From an uncultured Bacilli bacterium (GTDB taxonomy: Bacteria > Bacillota_I > Bacilli_A > RF39 > UBA660): a stretch of DNA of 64,000 nt. The stretch spans positions 496,001-560,000 of the forward strand of contig CAJTZU010000001.1 in the NCBI GenBank assembly GCA_910584165.1. The letters run 5' to 3'. The position numbers and the translations under genes were made by a program. Of the stretch, positions 21,531-30,965 are shown piece by piece; position 1 is the first letter of the stretch; every line of letters begins with the position of its first letter. The notes under the pieces were generated by a model, which was not told the origin of the DNA, did no database searches, and saw nothing but the letters and a program-made list of their open reading frames with translations.

Positions 21531-23682
21531 TTAAACTGGTTATTCCCATATCGTAATATTTCTCTAAATCCTCTGTTTTCTTGTTTTGATAATGATAAAT
21601 ATATAAATAATTGTCCTTCACTTTTAAAGGAAACCGATTATGATATTTGTCTATTAAAACAGTTTCTTGATTTTCAGCTTTATATTTTTTCAATAAATTA
21701 TACTTTAAAACCATAGCTTCAACAGGACCTGATACAATAAGTTCTAAGCATGGATTTTTTCCATATCTATTATAATAACTATCAATTAATCGCTCTATCT
21801 GATAATCATTCATTTCATAAGATAACGTAACTTTTCTTATTCCTAAATGATGTAGAAAAGCAACAGCATAGGAATTCACTACATTTAAAGAAAAATCGCT
21901 TACAGCATTTGGATAAAAAGAAACACTTCCTAGTTCCCCAACTAACACATTTTTATTTTCTTTATGAAGATATTCTTGAACACGTGGAATTTTTAAAATT
22001 GCTTTTTCATTTTTGATTTCTTCAAAAGTATTCTTATCCACATAAATTTCATCATAACCTTTATTTTTTATTTTTTCATAATCTTTTAAAGTAGATATGG
22101 AAGCCGTCTTTTCTCGTTTTATTGGAAAAAATGGAACTTCCTTATAGTATTCTTTTTTTTCTATTGGGATTCTTTCTAATCGTAGTTCTGATATTTTATC
22201 AACAGCTATCCTTCTTAATTCATTTAACTTTTGAATAGGAATAAAAATGGAACTATCACATTCTAACTGAATACTATTTACTTGATAAATTGTCCCTCCT
22301 AATTTTTCCAATTGGGATTTGATTCGCTCTTCTGTCATTGGTGAATTTTTACTTTCTTCCACTATAAAATCGCTTTTTGTTTCAAAGGAGTGAATTCCAT
22401 CTTCTACTTTTAATTTCATAGGGTTTCCTACTTTAGCTTCTAAGAAAAAGTTTAGAAAAATCTTTCTAGAAGGATTTGCTATTTTTTCTTTAATAGAGGT
22501 TAATTCTTCAATATCTGTTGTTTTTACTACTAAAGAGCCTACTGGTACATTTTCCTTTAAAAAGATACGAATAGTTTCTTTTTTATGAGCTTTTTTTACT
22601 TTCTTTTTTCCAAGCCATATAGCATCTACTTCTTTTCCATAGTCTTCCTTGTCCCCTAAAATACGAATTCCATCTCCAATTTGCAAATCACTAGTCAATT
22701 CCAATTCTAAAAAATTTCCTTTTTTGCTAATTACTGTTCCAATAGTCATGCCTAGGTGATTAGGTCGATACTCATTTGTAAAAGAATTATTTTCTTCATG
22801 AAAAAGAAAACCCTTAGTAAATCCTCTATGAAAAAGTTTCTTTAACGTATTCATATCTTCTTTCCTAATTTCTACTGTTCCCTTTTCTAAATAATTATCA
22901 ATCGCTTTGCGATATAAAGAAGTAACAAAGTAAACATATTCTGGTCTTTTCATTCTTCCCTCTATTTTAAAGCTATCCACATTAGCCTCTATTAATTTTG
23001 AAATATTTTCTAATGTATTTAAATCTTTGGTACTAAGTAAATACTCTTCCTTATTTCTTTTTTGACCATTCACTAATAAAGTATAGGGTTGTCTACAACA
23101 TTGTGCACAAGTACCTCTATTCCCGCTTCTTCCTCCAATTAAACTACTCATCAAACATTGACCAGAATAAGAAACACATAAAGCTCCATGAACAAAAATT
23201 TCTAATTCTACTTTCGTATTTTTTTTAATCTCTGAAATTAGTTCAATGGGTGTTTCCCTAGCTAAAACAACTCTTTTTACACCAATTTTTTCTAATAATT
23301 TAACACCTTCTAAATTATGAATATGCATTTGTGTAGAAGCATGGATTTCTAAATCAGGATAAATGCTTCGCAATAAATCCATCATGCCTATATCCTGAAC
23401 AATGACAGCATCTACAAAAATAGAAACCAAATAGTCGACATATGTTAAGAAATTTTTTACTTCTGCTTCATAAATTAACGTATTAATTGTTACATAAACT
23501 TTTACACCATATAAATGGGCATAAGTAATTGCTTCTTTTAATTCCTCATTAGTAAAATTATTAGCAAAACTGCGAGCACCATATAAAGTTCCTGATAAAT
23601 AAACAGCATCACATCCACCTTCTATGGCCGCATATAAACTTTCCATATTTCCTGCTGGAGACAAAAGTTCTGGTTTCTTCAT
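21517..23682 (-). CDS. U32-family peptidase / RlhA-like rRNA hydroxylation protein
   Basis: A 721-residue U32 protein. The N-terminal part opens PELLSPAGNMESLYAAIEGG and has the family signature ELEIFVHGALCVSYSGQCLM followed by SSLIGGRSGNRGTCAQCCRQPY, with the conserved cysteines. Long U32 proteins with a C-terminal DUF3656-type half include RlhA (5-hydroxycytidine in 23S rRNA) and relatives that hydroxylate tRNA (TrhP). Which RNA is modified here cannot be told. I chose the ATG at 23682, behind TTGGTGATG. Confidence 0.88.
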   Translation of the reverse strand: MKKPELLSPAGNMESLYAAIEGGCDAVYLSGTLYGARSFANNFTNEELKEAITYAHLYGVKVYVTINTLIYEAEVKNFLTYVDYLVSIFVDAVIVQDIGMMDLLRSIYPDLEIHASTQMHIHNLEGVKLLEKIGVKRVVLARETPIELISEIKKNTKVELEIFVHGALCVSYSGQCLMSSLIGGRSGNRGTCAQCCRQPYTLLVNGQKRNKEEYLLSTKDLNTLENISKLIEANVDSFKIEGRMKRPEYVYFVTSLYRKAIDNYLEKGTVEIRKEDMNTLKKLFHRGFTKGFLFHEENNSFTNEYRPNHLGMTIGTVISKKGNFLELELTSDLQIGDGIRILGDKEDYGKEVDAIWLGKKKVKKAHKKETIRIFLKENVPVGSLVVKTTDIEELTSIKEKIANPSRKIFLNFFLEAKVGNPMKLKVEDGIHSFETKSDFIVEESKNSPMTEERIKSQLEKLGGTIYQVNSIQLECDSSIFIPIQKLNELRRIAVDKISELRLERIPIEKKEYYKEVPFFPIKREKTASISTLKDYEKIKNKGYDEIYVDKNTFEEIKNEKAILKIPRVQEYLHKENKNVLVGELGSVSFYPNAVSDFSLNVVNSYAVAFLHHLGIRKVTLSYEMNDYQIERLIDSYYNRYGKNPCLELIVSGPVEAMVLKYNLLKKYKAENQETVLIDKYHNRFPLKVKDNYLYIYHYQNKKTEDLEKYYDMGITSLRDSF

Positions 23683-23705
23683 AAACATCACCAAGTTTAT
23701 TATAT

Positions 23706-23743
23706 AGAAAAAAAGAAGATTTGAAAACTACTAATCTTCTTTT
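23706..23743 (-). terminator. Rho-independent terminator
   Basis: AAAAGAAGATT/AATCTTCTTTT stem overlapping the stop of the exported protein gene, then a T run on the minus strand. Confidence 0.8.
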
Positions 23744-24552
23744 ATATGAAAAGATAGTGGCGCAATAACATATCCCTTCGATTCTATATAAGATAAAATA
23801 TTAGGAAATTCTTTTAAAAATTGCTGATTTACTTCAAATACTAAAAAAGAACCAGAGCGTAATAAATCTTTTGTTTGGGATAGAGGTGTTTTCGTAATAG
23901 TTGTGGATGTAACTGAATAATATTTATTTTTCTGACATAGCGATAGAAATTTTTTATCTTCCTTTTCGTTATAACAAATCATTGTAGGATTCTTTAAGGT
24001 ATCTAATTGTTGTTTAGTAGATAAAAATTGTTGAATATTTGTATCACCTATTAAAAATTCATTTCCTCTTTCTAATGCTAATTCTATATTTTTTATTTCT
24101 GTAGAAATCGTATCATTGTCTAAAACAAAAGCTACTCTCTTATCTCCTAAAAGATTTAATACAGAAGACAAGGATTTATCTTTTATAATTAATATAATAC
24201 TTACCATTCTTTTTTGAGGATTTCCTGAAACTATATATTTATTTAAATAATTATCTAAATTTTCTTTTGGCTTTGTTACTTTATAAACAAAGTGATTAGT
24301 ATCATAAACACCTACTTTTTTCATTTCTGTATAACTTTTTTCTATATCAACACTTTTTTCTGGTAAACCAGGAACAATATATTGTTTATCCACACTCGCA
24401 TTCATAGAATTTTGATGATATTTATGCTGATTATTTTTTATTTGAATCATAATATCATCTATTTCTTGAACAACTGATACTGTTTTATCTGTTAAGAAAA
24501 AACTGAAACAAACCAAGCTAAGAATTCCTATATATTCAAAAATTTTTTTCAT
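23731..24552 (-). CDS. Exported protein, possible degenerate polysaccharide deacetylase
   Basis: A 273-residue protein with a signal anchor (MKKIFEYIGILSLVCFSFFL) and a ~70-residue linker. The C-terminal ~150 residues have alternating strands and helices: RMVSIILIIKDKSLSSVLNL, VAFVLDN, EFLIGDTN and a final YVIAPLSFHI. This is reminiscent of the NodB deacetylase barrel but the metal-binding Asp-Asp and His-x3-His motifs are not there. It would lie outside the membrane. The function cannot be stated. Confidence 0.5.
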   Translation of the reverse strand: MKKIFEYIGILSLVCFSFFLTDKTVSVVQEIDDIMIQIKNNQHKYHQNSMNASVDKQYIVPGLPEKSVDIEKSYTEMKKVGVYDTNHFVYKVTKPKENLDNYLNKYIVSGNPQKRMVSIILIIKDKSLSSVLNLLGDKRVAFVLDNDTISTEIKNIELALERGNEFLIGDTNIQQFLSTKQQLDTLKNPTMICYNEKEDKKFLSLCQKNKYYSVTSTTITKTPLSQTKDLLRSGSFLVFEVNQQFLKEFPNILSYIESKGYVIAPLSFHIKED

Positions 24553-24662
24553 AAACCACCTAAAAAAGTATATGAATAATCTTTCTTACTTTTGACACAT
24601 TTTTAGAGTTTTATCACAATATTTCTAATTTTACATATTCTATCTATGAAAGGAGATTGTCT

Positions 24663-24890
24663 ATGTTTCAACAGCCTACAACTAATAATCAATTTATTCC
24701 TGCTAACTATCAACCAATGGGTGCACAAGAAGAAAGAGCTGGATTTCTAGGCCCTTTCTTATTAGGCGGAATTACAGGTGGTCTAGTAGCGCCATTCTTC
24801 TATGGTAATAATGGATATAATCAGCCATACTATAGTAATAATTACTATTATCCACCTTATCCTCCTTATTATGGTCCTTATTATTATTAA
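24663..24890 (+). CDS. Tyr/Pro/Asn-rich small protein
   Basis: A 75-residue protein. The first half contains a glycine-rich hydrophobic segment (AGFLGPFLLGGITGGLVAPF); the second half is almost only Tyr, Asn, Pro and Gly (NNYYYPPYPPYYGPYYY). The composition recalls small surface or spore-coat proteins of Firmicutes, but no family is identified. An AAGGAGA site precedes the ATG at 24663. It is divergent from the exported-protein gene and followed by its own terminator. Confidence 0.7.
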   Translation: MFQQPTTNNQFIPANYQPMGAQEERAGFLGPFLLGGITGGLVAPFFYGNNGYNQPYYSNNYYYPPYPPYYGPYYY

Positions 24891-24918
24891 AAAGAATTTT
24901 CAAAAAATTCTTTTTTTG
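24889..24918 (+). terminator. Rho-independent terminator
   Basis: AAAGAATTTT pairs with AAAATTCTTT, then seven T residues on the plus strand. Confidence 0.8.
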
Positions 24919-24925
24919 TTATAAT
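24917..24925 (+). promoter_or_regulatory. Extended -10 promoter for the phospholipase C-like gene
   Basis: TGTTATAAT, 15 bases before the ATG at 24941, built into the T run of the preceding terminator. No clear -35. Confidence 0.55.
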
Positions 24926-24940
24926 GAATAAGGTGATGCT

Positions 24941-25579
24941 ATGGCTTCTGCAATTATACACATTTGTGTAGCAAAAGAAATTAATAAAACTTTGCAATTA
25001 CCAGAAAAAGAACTTTTTTTAGGTTCTATTGCTCCTGATATCAGTAAACAAGTCGGTCAAACCAAAGAAAAGTCTCATTTTTTAACAACAACAAAAGAGG
25101 ATGTTCCTAATATTTTTGAATTTTTAAAAAAGTATCAAAATCAACTCCACAATCCTTTTCTAATGGGATACTTTATTCATCTATATACAGATAAATTATG
25201 GTTTGATGAATTTATGAGAAAAAGAAATTATGAAGGAAATATTAAATTATTAGATGGAACAATTCTAAATACTACAGAAAAAGAAATAACAAAATTAATT
25301 TATAATGATTATACAACCGCCAATATTGCTTTACTAGATTTTTATCATTTGGATTTATCTTTATTTTATGAAGAATTCCCACTACCTACTATAGAAATGG
25401 AAGAGATTCCTATTCAAAAACTTCCTATTCTAATTGAGAAAATGGGTCTCATTGTAAAAAATAGTACCATAGAAAAAAGCTATATATTTGATATTACGAT
25501 ATTAGAAGAGTTTATTTCTTACTGTACAGAAAAGATATTAAAAAAGATAGATGAATACCATATAAAAATACATCCTTAG
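24941..25579 (+). CDS. Zinc-dependent phospholipase C-like protein
   Basis: A 212-residue cytoplasmic protein. Metal-ligand positions of the family are visible: His in MASAIIHICVA, Asp in SIAPDIS, His in KSHF and His/Asp in MGYFIHLYTDKLW. Members of this group are predicted metal-dependent hydrolases; true phospholipase C activity is not established for non-secreted ones. AAGGTGAT precedes the ATG. Convergent with the DUF3592 gene, sharing a terminator. Confidence 0.75.
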   Translation: MASAIIHICVAKEINKTLQLPEKELFLGSIAPDISKQVGQTKEKSHFLTTTKEDVPNIFEFLKKYQNQLHNPFLMGYFIHLYTDKLWFDEFMRKRNYEGNIKLLDGTILNTTEKEITKLIYNDYTTANIALLDFYHLDLSLFYEEFPLPTIEMEEIPIQKLPILIEKMGLIVKNSTIEKSYIFDITILEEFISYCTEKILKKIDEYHIKIHP

Positions 25580-25590
25580 GATGTATTTTA
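25564..25590. terminator. Bidirectional terminator
   Basis: A perfect 11-pair stem (AAAATACATCC/GGATGTATTTT, loop TTA) with T residues on both strands, shared by the two converging genes. Confidence 0.8.
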
Positions 25591-26274
25591 ATTTCCAATA
25601 ACATTCTTTAAAGAACTAATATCCATATAATATTCTGCATAATTATTAGGATTTACATAAACTGGAATAGTAGTAATTTGTCTCTGCTCTAAAATAGGTG
25701 TTAAATCTGACCATATATTATCACTTCGATAACTATATAACTTTCCATCTATTGGACTAATATAGTTAGCCTCTAAACGATAAGGACATCTACCATTAAC
25801 AGAAACACTACTATCTATATTAAATCCTACTATATTCGCTTGAATTACATAATTATAAGATAATACTCTTTTTTTCTTTTTACGACTTAAAAAAGCTGCC
25901 ACTAAAAGACTTCCACCAATAATTGAAAAAACAGCGCCTATTATACTTAAAATAATAAAAACTAAATTTTCACCACTTTTGGCCTTAAACTTATTAGGAT
26001 TCTCTTTTTGATAATAAATAGGTTCTGTTTTTCCAAGATACATATTAGAACTATAGTAATGTAATGGACCACTATATTTCTTACCATCAACAACAAATTC
26101 TACTATTACATTATTAGAATCTCCATCACCTGTAATACTAGTAATTGTAGCTTGAGTTTCTACCGCTGTCTTTTTAAAAGATTCAAAAGACATTTTGAAA
26201 TAGATTCCTGTTCCAAGCATAACAATACCAATAACAAAGAATATACTAGCTAAAATTTTTAAAACCTTATTCAT
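25588..26274 (-). CDS. DUF3592-type membrane protein
   Basis: A 228-residue protein with two membrane segments (residues ~7-26 and ~105-128) around an external beta domain (ATITSITGDGDSNNVIVEFV), and a second similar domain at the C-terminus ending PVYVNPNNYAEYYMDI. The layout matches DUF3592, whose function is unknown. A broken paralogue lies at 27759-28129. Confidence 0.72.
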   Translation of the reverse strand: MNKVLKILASIFFVIGIVMLGTGIYFKMSFESFKKTAVETQATITSITGDGDSNNVIVEFVVDGKKYSGPLHYYSSNMYLGKTEPIYYQKENPNKFKAKSGENLVFIILSIIGAVFSIIGGSLLVAAFLSRKKKKRVLSYNYVIQANIVGFNIDSSVSVNGRCPYRLEANYISPIDGKLYSYRSDNIWSDLTPILEQRQITTIPVYVNPNNYAEYYMDISSLKNVIGN

Positions 26275-26377
26275 ATCTACACCTCTATTTTTAGTTTATC
26301 ATACTATTTTTTTTTAGACTACCTATTTTAGTAATTATTCTGTTACTTAACAAAAACTATACAATCTGTTCTTTTTG

Positions 26378-26386
26378 TGCTATAAT
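26378..26386 (+). promoter_or_regulatory. Extended -10 promoter of mgtE
   Basis: TGCTATAAT, with TATAAT at 26381-26386, 28 bases upstream of the ATG. The leader is too short for an M-box riboswitch. Confidence 0.65.
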
Positions 26387-26413
26387 GGGCAAAGCTTAAA
26401 AGGAGGAAAAATT

Positions 26414-27748
26414 ATGAAAAAATATATTGAATCACTTATTGAAGAAAAAAAGTATTCTGAATTTAAAGAAGAAATTATTAAATTAGAAGAAGCAGATATC
26501 GCTGAGATTCTAGAAAATTTAGAGGAAGAACATTTAATTACCTTTTTTCGATTACTCCCTAAAAATATAGCTGCTGAAACATTTTCTTTTTTAGGTCTTC
26601 ATTATCAACAAACCATTATTACTTCTTTAACAGATAGAGAAGCTGCTACTATCATTGATGATATGTATGCTGACGATGCTACTGACTTAATGGAAGAAAT
26701 GCCTGCTAATGTTGTTCAAAAAATACTTGCCAATACGACTCCTGAAACAAGACGTGATATTAATCTTTTACTAAAATATCCTGAAGATTCTGCTGGAAGC
26801 ATTATGACAGTTGAATTTATGGATATTAAAGATTTTGTAACAGTAAAAGAAGCTATTAAAAGAATTAAAAGAGAAGCTATCGATAAAGAAACAATTGACT
26901 TCTGTTATGTTATTGATAAAGAAAGACAGTTAGTAGGAACAGTACCATTAAAGCATATTATTCTAGCAAATGATGATACGAAAATTCAGGATATCATGGA
27001 AAGTATTCCTCACTTTATTAAAACGCTAGATGACCAGGAAGAAGTAGCTAAAATGTTTAAAAAATATGATGTTACTTCTATGCCTGTTGTAGATAGTGAA
27101 AATAGATTAGTTGGAATCATTACAATTGATGATATTATCGATATTATGGAGGCTGAAACAACCGAGGATATTGAAAAAATGGCTGCTATTGTCCCTACTG
27201 AAAAACCTTATTTAAATTTAGGAATTTGGGATATTTATAAAAGTAGAATGCCGTGGCTTTTATTTTTAATGATTAGTGCAACTTTTACTGGCGCCATAAT
27301 TGCTAACTACGAAGCTGCACTAGCAAGTTATGCTACACTAACAGTCTTTATTCCAATGATTATGGGTACTGGTGGTAATGCCGGAGGGCAATCTTCTGTT
27401 ACCATTATTAGAGCTCTATCTTTAAATGAAGTTAAATTTAAAGATAGTATTAAAGTTTTATTAAAAGAACTTTCTGTTGGTATAATTTGTGGACTTACTC
27501 TTGCTATTTGTAATTTTGTAAAATTATTAATATTTGATAAAATCTCTATTCTTTTTGCAAGCATTGTATGTATTGCTTTATTTTTAACCGTATTACTTGC
27601 AAAAATAATTGGAGCAATTCTTCCTATATTAGCCGATAAGATACATTTAGACCCTGCAGTCATGGCAAATCCTATTATTACTACTATTGTGGATGCCTTA
27701 TCTTTATTAGTATATTTTCAAATAGCTAGTACATTACTAGGAATATAA
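26414..27748 (+). CDS. mgtE: Magnesium transporter MgtE
   Basis: A 444-residue MgtE. Cytoplasmic N-domain with repeats of the type MPANVVQKILANTTPETRRD, then a CBS pair (TVKEAIKRIKRE... and SMPVVDSENRLVGIITIDDI), then five membrane helices with the conserved GTGGNAGGQSS selectivity region and a final MANPIITTIVDALSLLVYF. It gates Mg2+ entry by intracellular Mg2+. I chose the ATG at 26414 after AGGAGG. It is monocistronic with its own terminator. Confidence 0.94.
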   Translation: MKKYIESLIEEKKYSEFKEEIIKLEEADIAEILENLEEEHLITFFRLLPKNIAAETFSFLGLHYQQTIITSLTDREAATIIDDMYADDATDLMEEMPANVVQKILANTTPETRRDINLLLKYPEDSAGSIMTVEFMDIKDFVTVKEAIKRIKREAIDKETIDFCYVIDKERQLVGTVPLKHIILANDDTKIQDIMESIPHFIKTLDDQEEVAKMFKKYDVTSMPVVDSENRLVGIITIDDIIDIMEAETTEDIEKMAAIVPTEKPYLNLGIWDIYKSRMPWLLFLMISATFTGAIIANYEAALASYATLTVFIPMIMGTGGNAGGQSSVTIIRALSLNEVKFKDSIKVLLKELSVGIICGLTLAICNFVKLLIFDKISILFASIVCIALFLTVLLAKIIGAILPILADKIHLDPAVMANPIITTIVDALSLLVYFQIASTLLGI

Positions 27749-27778
27749 AAGTACATCTTTATGATGTACTTTCTTTTT
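27747..27778 (+). terminator. Terminator of mgtE
   Basis: AAAGTACATC/GATGTACTTT stem, 5-base loop, then TTTCTTTTT-like run on the plus strand; it overlaps the end of the converging DUF3592 remnant. Confidence 0.8.
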
Positions 27779-28129
27779 CCATTAATTCTTCTATAACACT
27801 AATATCTATCTTGTATTCAGAAAAATTATTAGAATTTACACAAACAGGAACTGTTTCAATTTTATTTTTGGCAATGATATTTGATAAATCATTTGTAAGA
27901 TTCTTTTTATTAAAATAGTATTTACCATCTCCATTTGGGCTAACATAAATAGTTCTTAAAATAAAATAAGGATTTTTTCCATATTAGAAGTAGGTGTTAT
28001 ATTTGTTATAATGGCAGTCTTTTTTACATAATCTTTTTTCATATTATCTGTTATCATTTTAACATTGAGTCCAATTATCATAAAAATAAGACCAAATATT
28101 ATAAATAACCATCCAGCTATTCTAACCAT
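27759..28129 (-). pseudogene. DUF3592-type membrane protein, frameshifted paralogue
   Basis: From the ATG at 28129 the frame reads MVRIAGWLFIIFGLIFMIIG (membrane segment) to a premature stop after about 61 codons. In another frame it continues as LRTIYVSPNGDGKYYFNKKN and ends near PVCVNSNNFSEYKIDIS. This matches the C-terminal part of the intact gene at 25588 (YISPIDGKLYSY, PVYVNPNNYAEYYMDIS). The break is at an A6 run (27973-27978); seven A would restore the frame. Confidence 0.75.
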
Positions 28130-28180
28130 ATTCACTCACCTATTATCATTTTACCATAATAAATAGAAGAAAAAAAGAAG

Positions 28181-29734
28181 CTATTTTGCTTCTTCTGTTG
28201 CTCTTGTTTCTCTAATAACAGTTACTTTAATAGTACCTGGATATTGAAGTTGTTCTTCAATTTTATTCTTAATATCACGAGCAATCTTATGACTAGTTAC
28301 ATCATCTACTTCTTCTGGTTTTACTACTACACGTAATTCTCTTCCTGCTTGCATAGCATAAGATTTATCAACGCCTGTAATATCATTAGCAATACCTTCT
28401 AAATCATGTAATCTTTGAACATAATTTTCTAAAGAATCATTTCTAGCACCTGGTCTACTTGCTGATACAGCATCTGCTATCGCAACTAATTCAGAAATGA
28501 TAGAAGTTGGCTCTGTATCCCCATGATGAGATTCTATCGCATTTACAATAATATCATTTTCTTTATAACGTTTTGCTAAAGAAGCTCCAAGTTCTACATG
28601 ACTACCTTCCATTTCATGGTCAATTGCTTTTCCAATATCATGCAATAATCCAGCTCTTTTCGCTAACATTACATTTTCTCCTAATTCAGCAGCCATAATT
28701 CCTGCTAAATGTGCTACCTCAATAGAATGAGTTAAAACATTTTGACCATAACTTGTTCTAAATTGTAGTTTTCCTATTATTTCTATTAATTCAGAATCCA
28801 TTTTAGTAATTCCAAGATCAAATAATGCGGATTCTCCATACTCCAGAATTTTAGCTTTCATCTCTTTTGCCGTTTTATCATAAATTTCTTCAATTCTTGC
28901 TGGATGAATTCTACCATCCTTAATCAAAGTATCAATAGTAATTCTTGCAATCTCTCTCCTAAGTGGATCAAAGCTTGATAAAACAATTGCTTCTGGAGTA
29001 TCATCAATAATTAAATCAACTCCTGTTACCGCTTCTATTGTCCTAATATTTCTTCCTTCTCTACCAATGATTCTACCTTTCATATCCTCACTTGGTAAAT
29101 CCACTACTGTTACAGTTTGCTCAGAAGCCATATCACTCGCATATTTTTGCATAGATGAAACTAATAAATTTTTAGCGTTTCTATCTGCTGCAAGAGATGC
29201 CTCTGTTTCTTTCTCTTTAATATAAGAAGCAATCTCTAAAGACATTTCTTCCTCTACTTTTTTCATAACAATTTCTCTTGCTTTTTCTTTCGTATATCCT
29301 GCTATTTTTTCTAACAGCTCATACTGCTGCTTTTTAATTTCTTCCACTTTTGCCTGTTCGTCTTGGATATCATTTTGTTTATTAATCAGATTATTTTCTT
29401 TTTCTTCTAACAAAGCCTCACGATTCTGTAAAGATTGATCGCGTCTATCTATACTTTCTTCACGAGAATCTAAACGTTGTTCTGTCTTCTTTATCTCTTC
29501 TTTCTTTTCACGAATTTCCTCTTCTACCTTTTTAGATAGTTGATTTGCTTCTTCCTTTGCTTCCGCTAAATAATCCTTTTTTATTTTATCTGCCTCTAAT
29601 TTAGCATTTCCTAATATATTTTCTACACTCTCGGCTGTCTTAATTCCTCTTATATAGTTAAATATAAACATTACAATTATTCCAACAACAAGTCCAATTA
29701 GGACTAGCAAAATGGAGATTAAAATACTTGGCAT
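28181..29734 (-). CDS. rny: Ribonuclease Y
   Basis: A 517-residue RNase Y. An N-terminal membrane anchor (LISILLVLIGLVVGIIVMFI) is followed by a ~170-residue coiled coil, a KH domain (MKGRIIGREGRNIRTIEAVTG) and an HD domain with LLHDIGKAIDHEMEG and IESHHGDTE. It starts decay of many mRNAs at the membrane. GGAGGAATTT precedes the ATG. Full length and intact. Confidence 0.96.
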   Translation of the reverse strand: MPSILISILLVLIGLVVGIIVMFIFNYIRGIKTAESVENILGNAKLEADKIKKDYLAEAKEEANQLSKKVEEEIREKKEEIKKTEQRLDSREESIDRRDQSLQNREALLEEKENNLINKQNDIQDEQAKVEEIKKQQYELLEKIAGYTKEKAREIVMKKVEEEMSLEIASYIKEKETEASLAADRNAKNLLVSSMQKYASDMASEQTVTVVDLPSEDMKGRIIGREGRNIRTIEAVTGVDLIIDDTPEAIVLSSFDPLRREIARITIDTLIKDGRIHPARIEEIYDKTAKEMKAKILEYGESALFDLGITKMDSELIEIIGKLQFRTSYGQNVLTHSIEVAHLAGIMAAELGENVMLAKRAGLLHDIGKAIDHEMEGSHVELGASLAKRYKENDIIVNAIESHHGDTEPTSIISELVAIADAVSASRPGARNDSLENYVQRLHDLEGIANDITGVDKSYAMQAGRELRVVVKPEEVDDVTSHKIARDIKNKIEEQLQYPGTIKVTVIRETRATEEAK

Positions 29735-29759
29735 TTAAATTCCTCCATTTCTAATATGA

Positions 29760-29776
29760 AGTGATTATCAATCACT
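29760..29776 (-). promoter_or_regulatory. Inverted repeat in the rny leader
   Basis: AGTGATT-ATC-AATCACT, centred about 34 bases before the rny ATG and downstream of the promoter. Could be an mRNA hairpin or a repressor site; autoregulation of rny mRNA is possible but not shown. Confidence 0.4.
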
Positions 29777-29784
29777 CTACTACT

Positions 29785-29813
29785 ATTTTAAAATGGATTG
29801 CATTAGATGTCAA
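29785..29813 (-). promoter_or_regulatory. Promoter of rny
   Basis: Minus strand: consensus -35 TTGACA (29808-29813), 17-base spacer, -10 TAAAAT (29785-29790). Confidence 0.8.
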
Positions 29814-29814
29814 G

Positions 29815-29845
29815 TAAAAAAGCAAAAGGTTTCCTTTTGCTTTTA
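29815..29845 (-). terminator. Terminator of recA
   Basis: A long stem AAAAGCAAAAGG/CCTTTTGCTTTT with a 3-base loop, then T residues on the minus strand. Confidence 0.85.
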
Positions 29846-30868
29846 TTCCTCTTCTGGAGTTCCAATTGATAAGGCATCATTTTCAGCATAATATTTTCTA
29901 ACTTGTTCTTCAATTTCAGCACTTTTGTCAGGATTTTTTCTTAACCATTCCTTAACATTTTCTTTACCTTGTCCAACTTTTTCACCTTGATAAGCATACC
30001 AAGAGCCACTTTTTTCTAAAATACCAGCCTCTACTCCTAAATCAACAATCTCTCCTGTAATAGAAACACCCTCACCATACATGATATCAACAGAGCAAGT
30101 TTTAAATGGAGGTGCCATTTTATTTTTTACAACTTTAATATTGGCACGACTTCCTGTAATCTCAGTTCCCGTTTTAATTTGCTCTCCTCTTCTAATTTCT
30201 AAGCGAACAGACGCATAGAACTTAAGAGCACGGCCACCAGGAGTAGTTTCTGGATTTCCATAAAACACACCAACTTTTTCACGTAATTGATTAATAAAAA
30301 TACAAACAGTATTCGTCTTATTAATAACACCAGATAATTTTCTTAAAGCTTGACTCATTAATCTTGCTTGTAAACCAACGTGAGAATCTCCCATTTCTCC
30401 TTCAATTTCTGCTTGAGGAACTAAAGCGGCAACAGAGTCAATTACGATTACACTAATTGCCCCACTTCTAACAAGTGCCTCACAAATTTCAAGAGCCTGT
30501 TCCCCATTATCTGGCTGACTCAATAATAATTCATCTATATTTACCCCTATTTTAGCAGCATAAAGTGGGTCTAAAGCATGCTCTGCATCAATAAAAGCAG
30601 CACGTCCTCCTTTTTTTTGAGCTTCTGCAATAGCATGTAACGCAAAAGTTGTTTTACCACTAGATTCAGGTCCATAAATTTCTATAATTCTTCCCTTTGG
30701 ATATCCACCAATTCCAAGTGCTGCATCTAGAGCAATCGAACCACTAGGAATCGTATCTATTTTTTGATGCTCATGTTCTCCTAATTTCATAACAGCACCT
30801 TTTCCAAATTGTTTTTCAATATCTGCCATTACTTGATCAAGAGTTTTATCACCAGATGTCTTTACCAT
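29843..30868 (-). CDS. recA: Recombinase RecA
   Basis: A 341-residue RecA of normal length. Visible are IIEIYGPESSGKTTFALHAI (Walker A), VIVIDSVAALVPQAEIEG (Walker B and L1) and the TGSRANIKVVKNKMAPPFK region after L2. It drives strand exchange and the SOS response. GGAGG precedes the ATG and a perfect consensus promoter lies upstream. Confidence 0.97.
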   Translation of the reverse strand: MVKTSGDKTLDQVMADIEKQFGKGAVMKLGEHEHQKIDTIPSGSIALDAALGIGGYPKGRIIEIYGPESSGKTTFALHAIAEAQKKGGRAAFIDAEHALDPLYAAKIGVNIDELLLSQPDNGEQALEICEALVRSGAISVIVIDSVAALVPQAEIEGEMGDSHVGLQARLMSQALRKLSGVINKTNTVCIFINQLREKVGVFYGNPETTPGGRALKFYASVRLEIRRGEQIKTGTEITGSRANIKVVKNKMAPPFKTCSVDIMYGEGVSITGEIVDLGVEAGILEKSGSWYAYQGEKVGQGKENVKEWLRKNPDKSAEIEEQVRKYYAENDALSIGTPEEE

Positions 30869-30899
30869 ATTTTTTCCTCCTTCAATTGTTTATGTCCTC

Positions 30900-30928
30900 A
30901 TTATACTACGCACAAAAAAAGTTGTCAA
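30900..30928 (-). promoter_or_regulatory. Promoter of recA
   Basis: Minus strand: TTGACA (30923-30928), exactly 17 bases, TATAAT (30900-30905): the full consensus. Confidence 0.9.
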
Positions 30929-30965
30929 TAGTTTTATCGAACAAATGTATCCTAAATTTACAAAC

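Noticed and set aside
26340..26413. M-box magnesium riboswitch before mgtE
   Set aside because: The leader after the promoter is only about 25 bases, far too short.
30936..30950. LexA-type box upstream of recA
   Set aside because: CGAACAAATGTATC matches only the first half of the Bacillus SOS box; too weak to claim.
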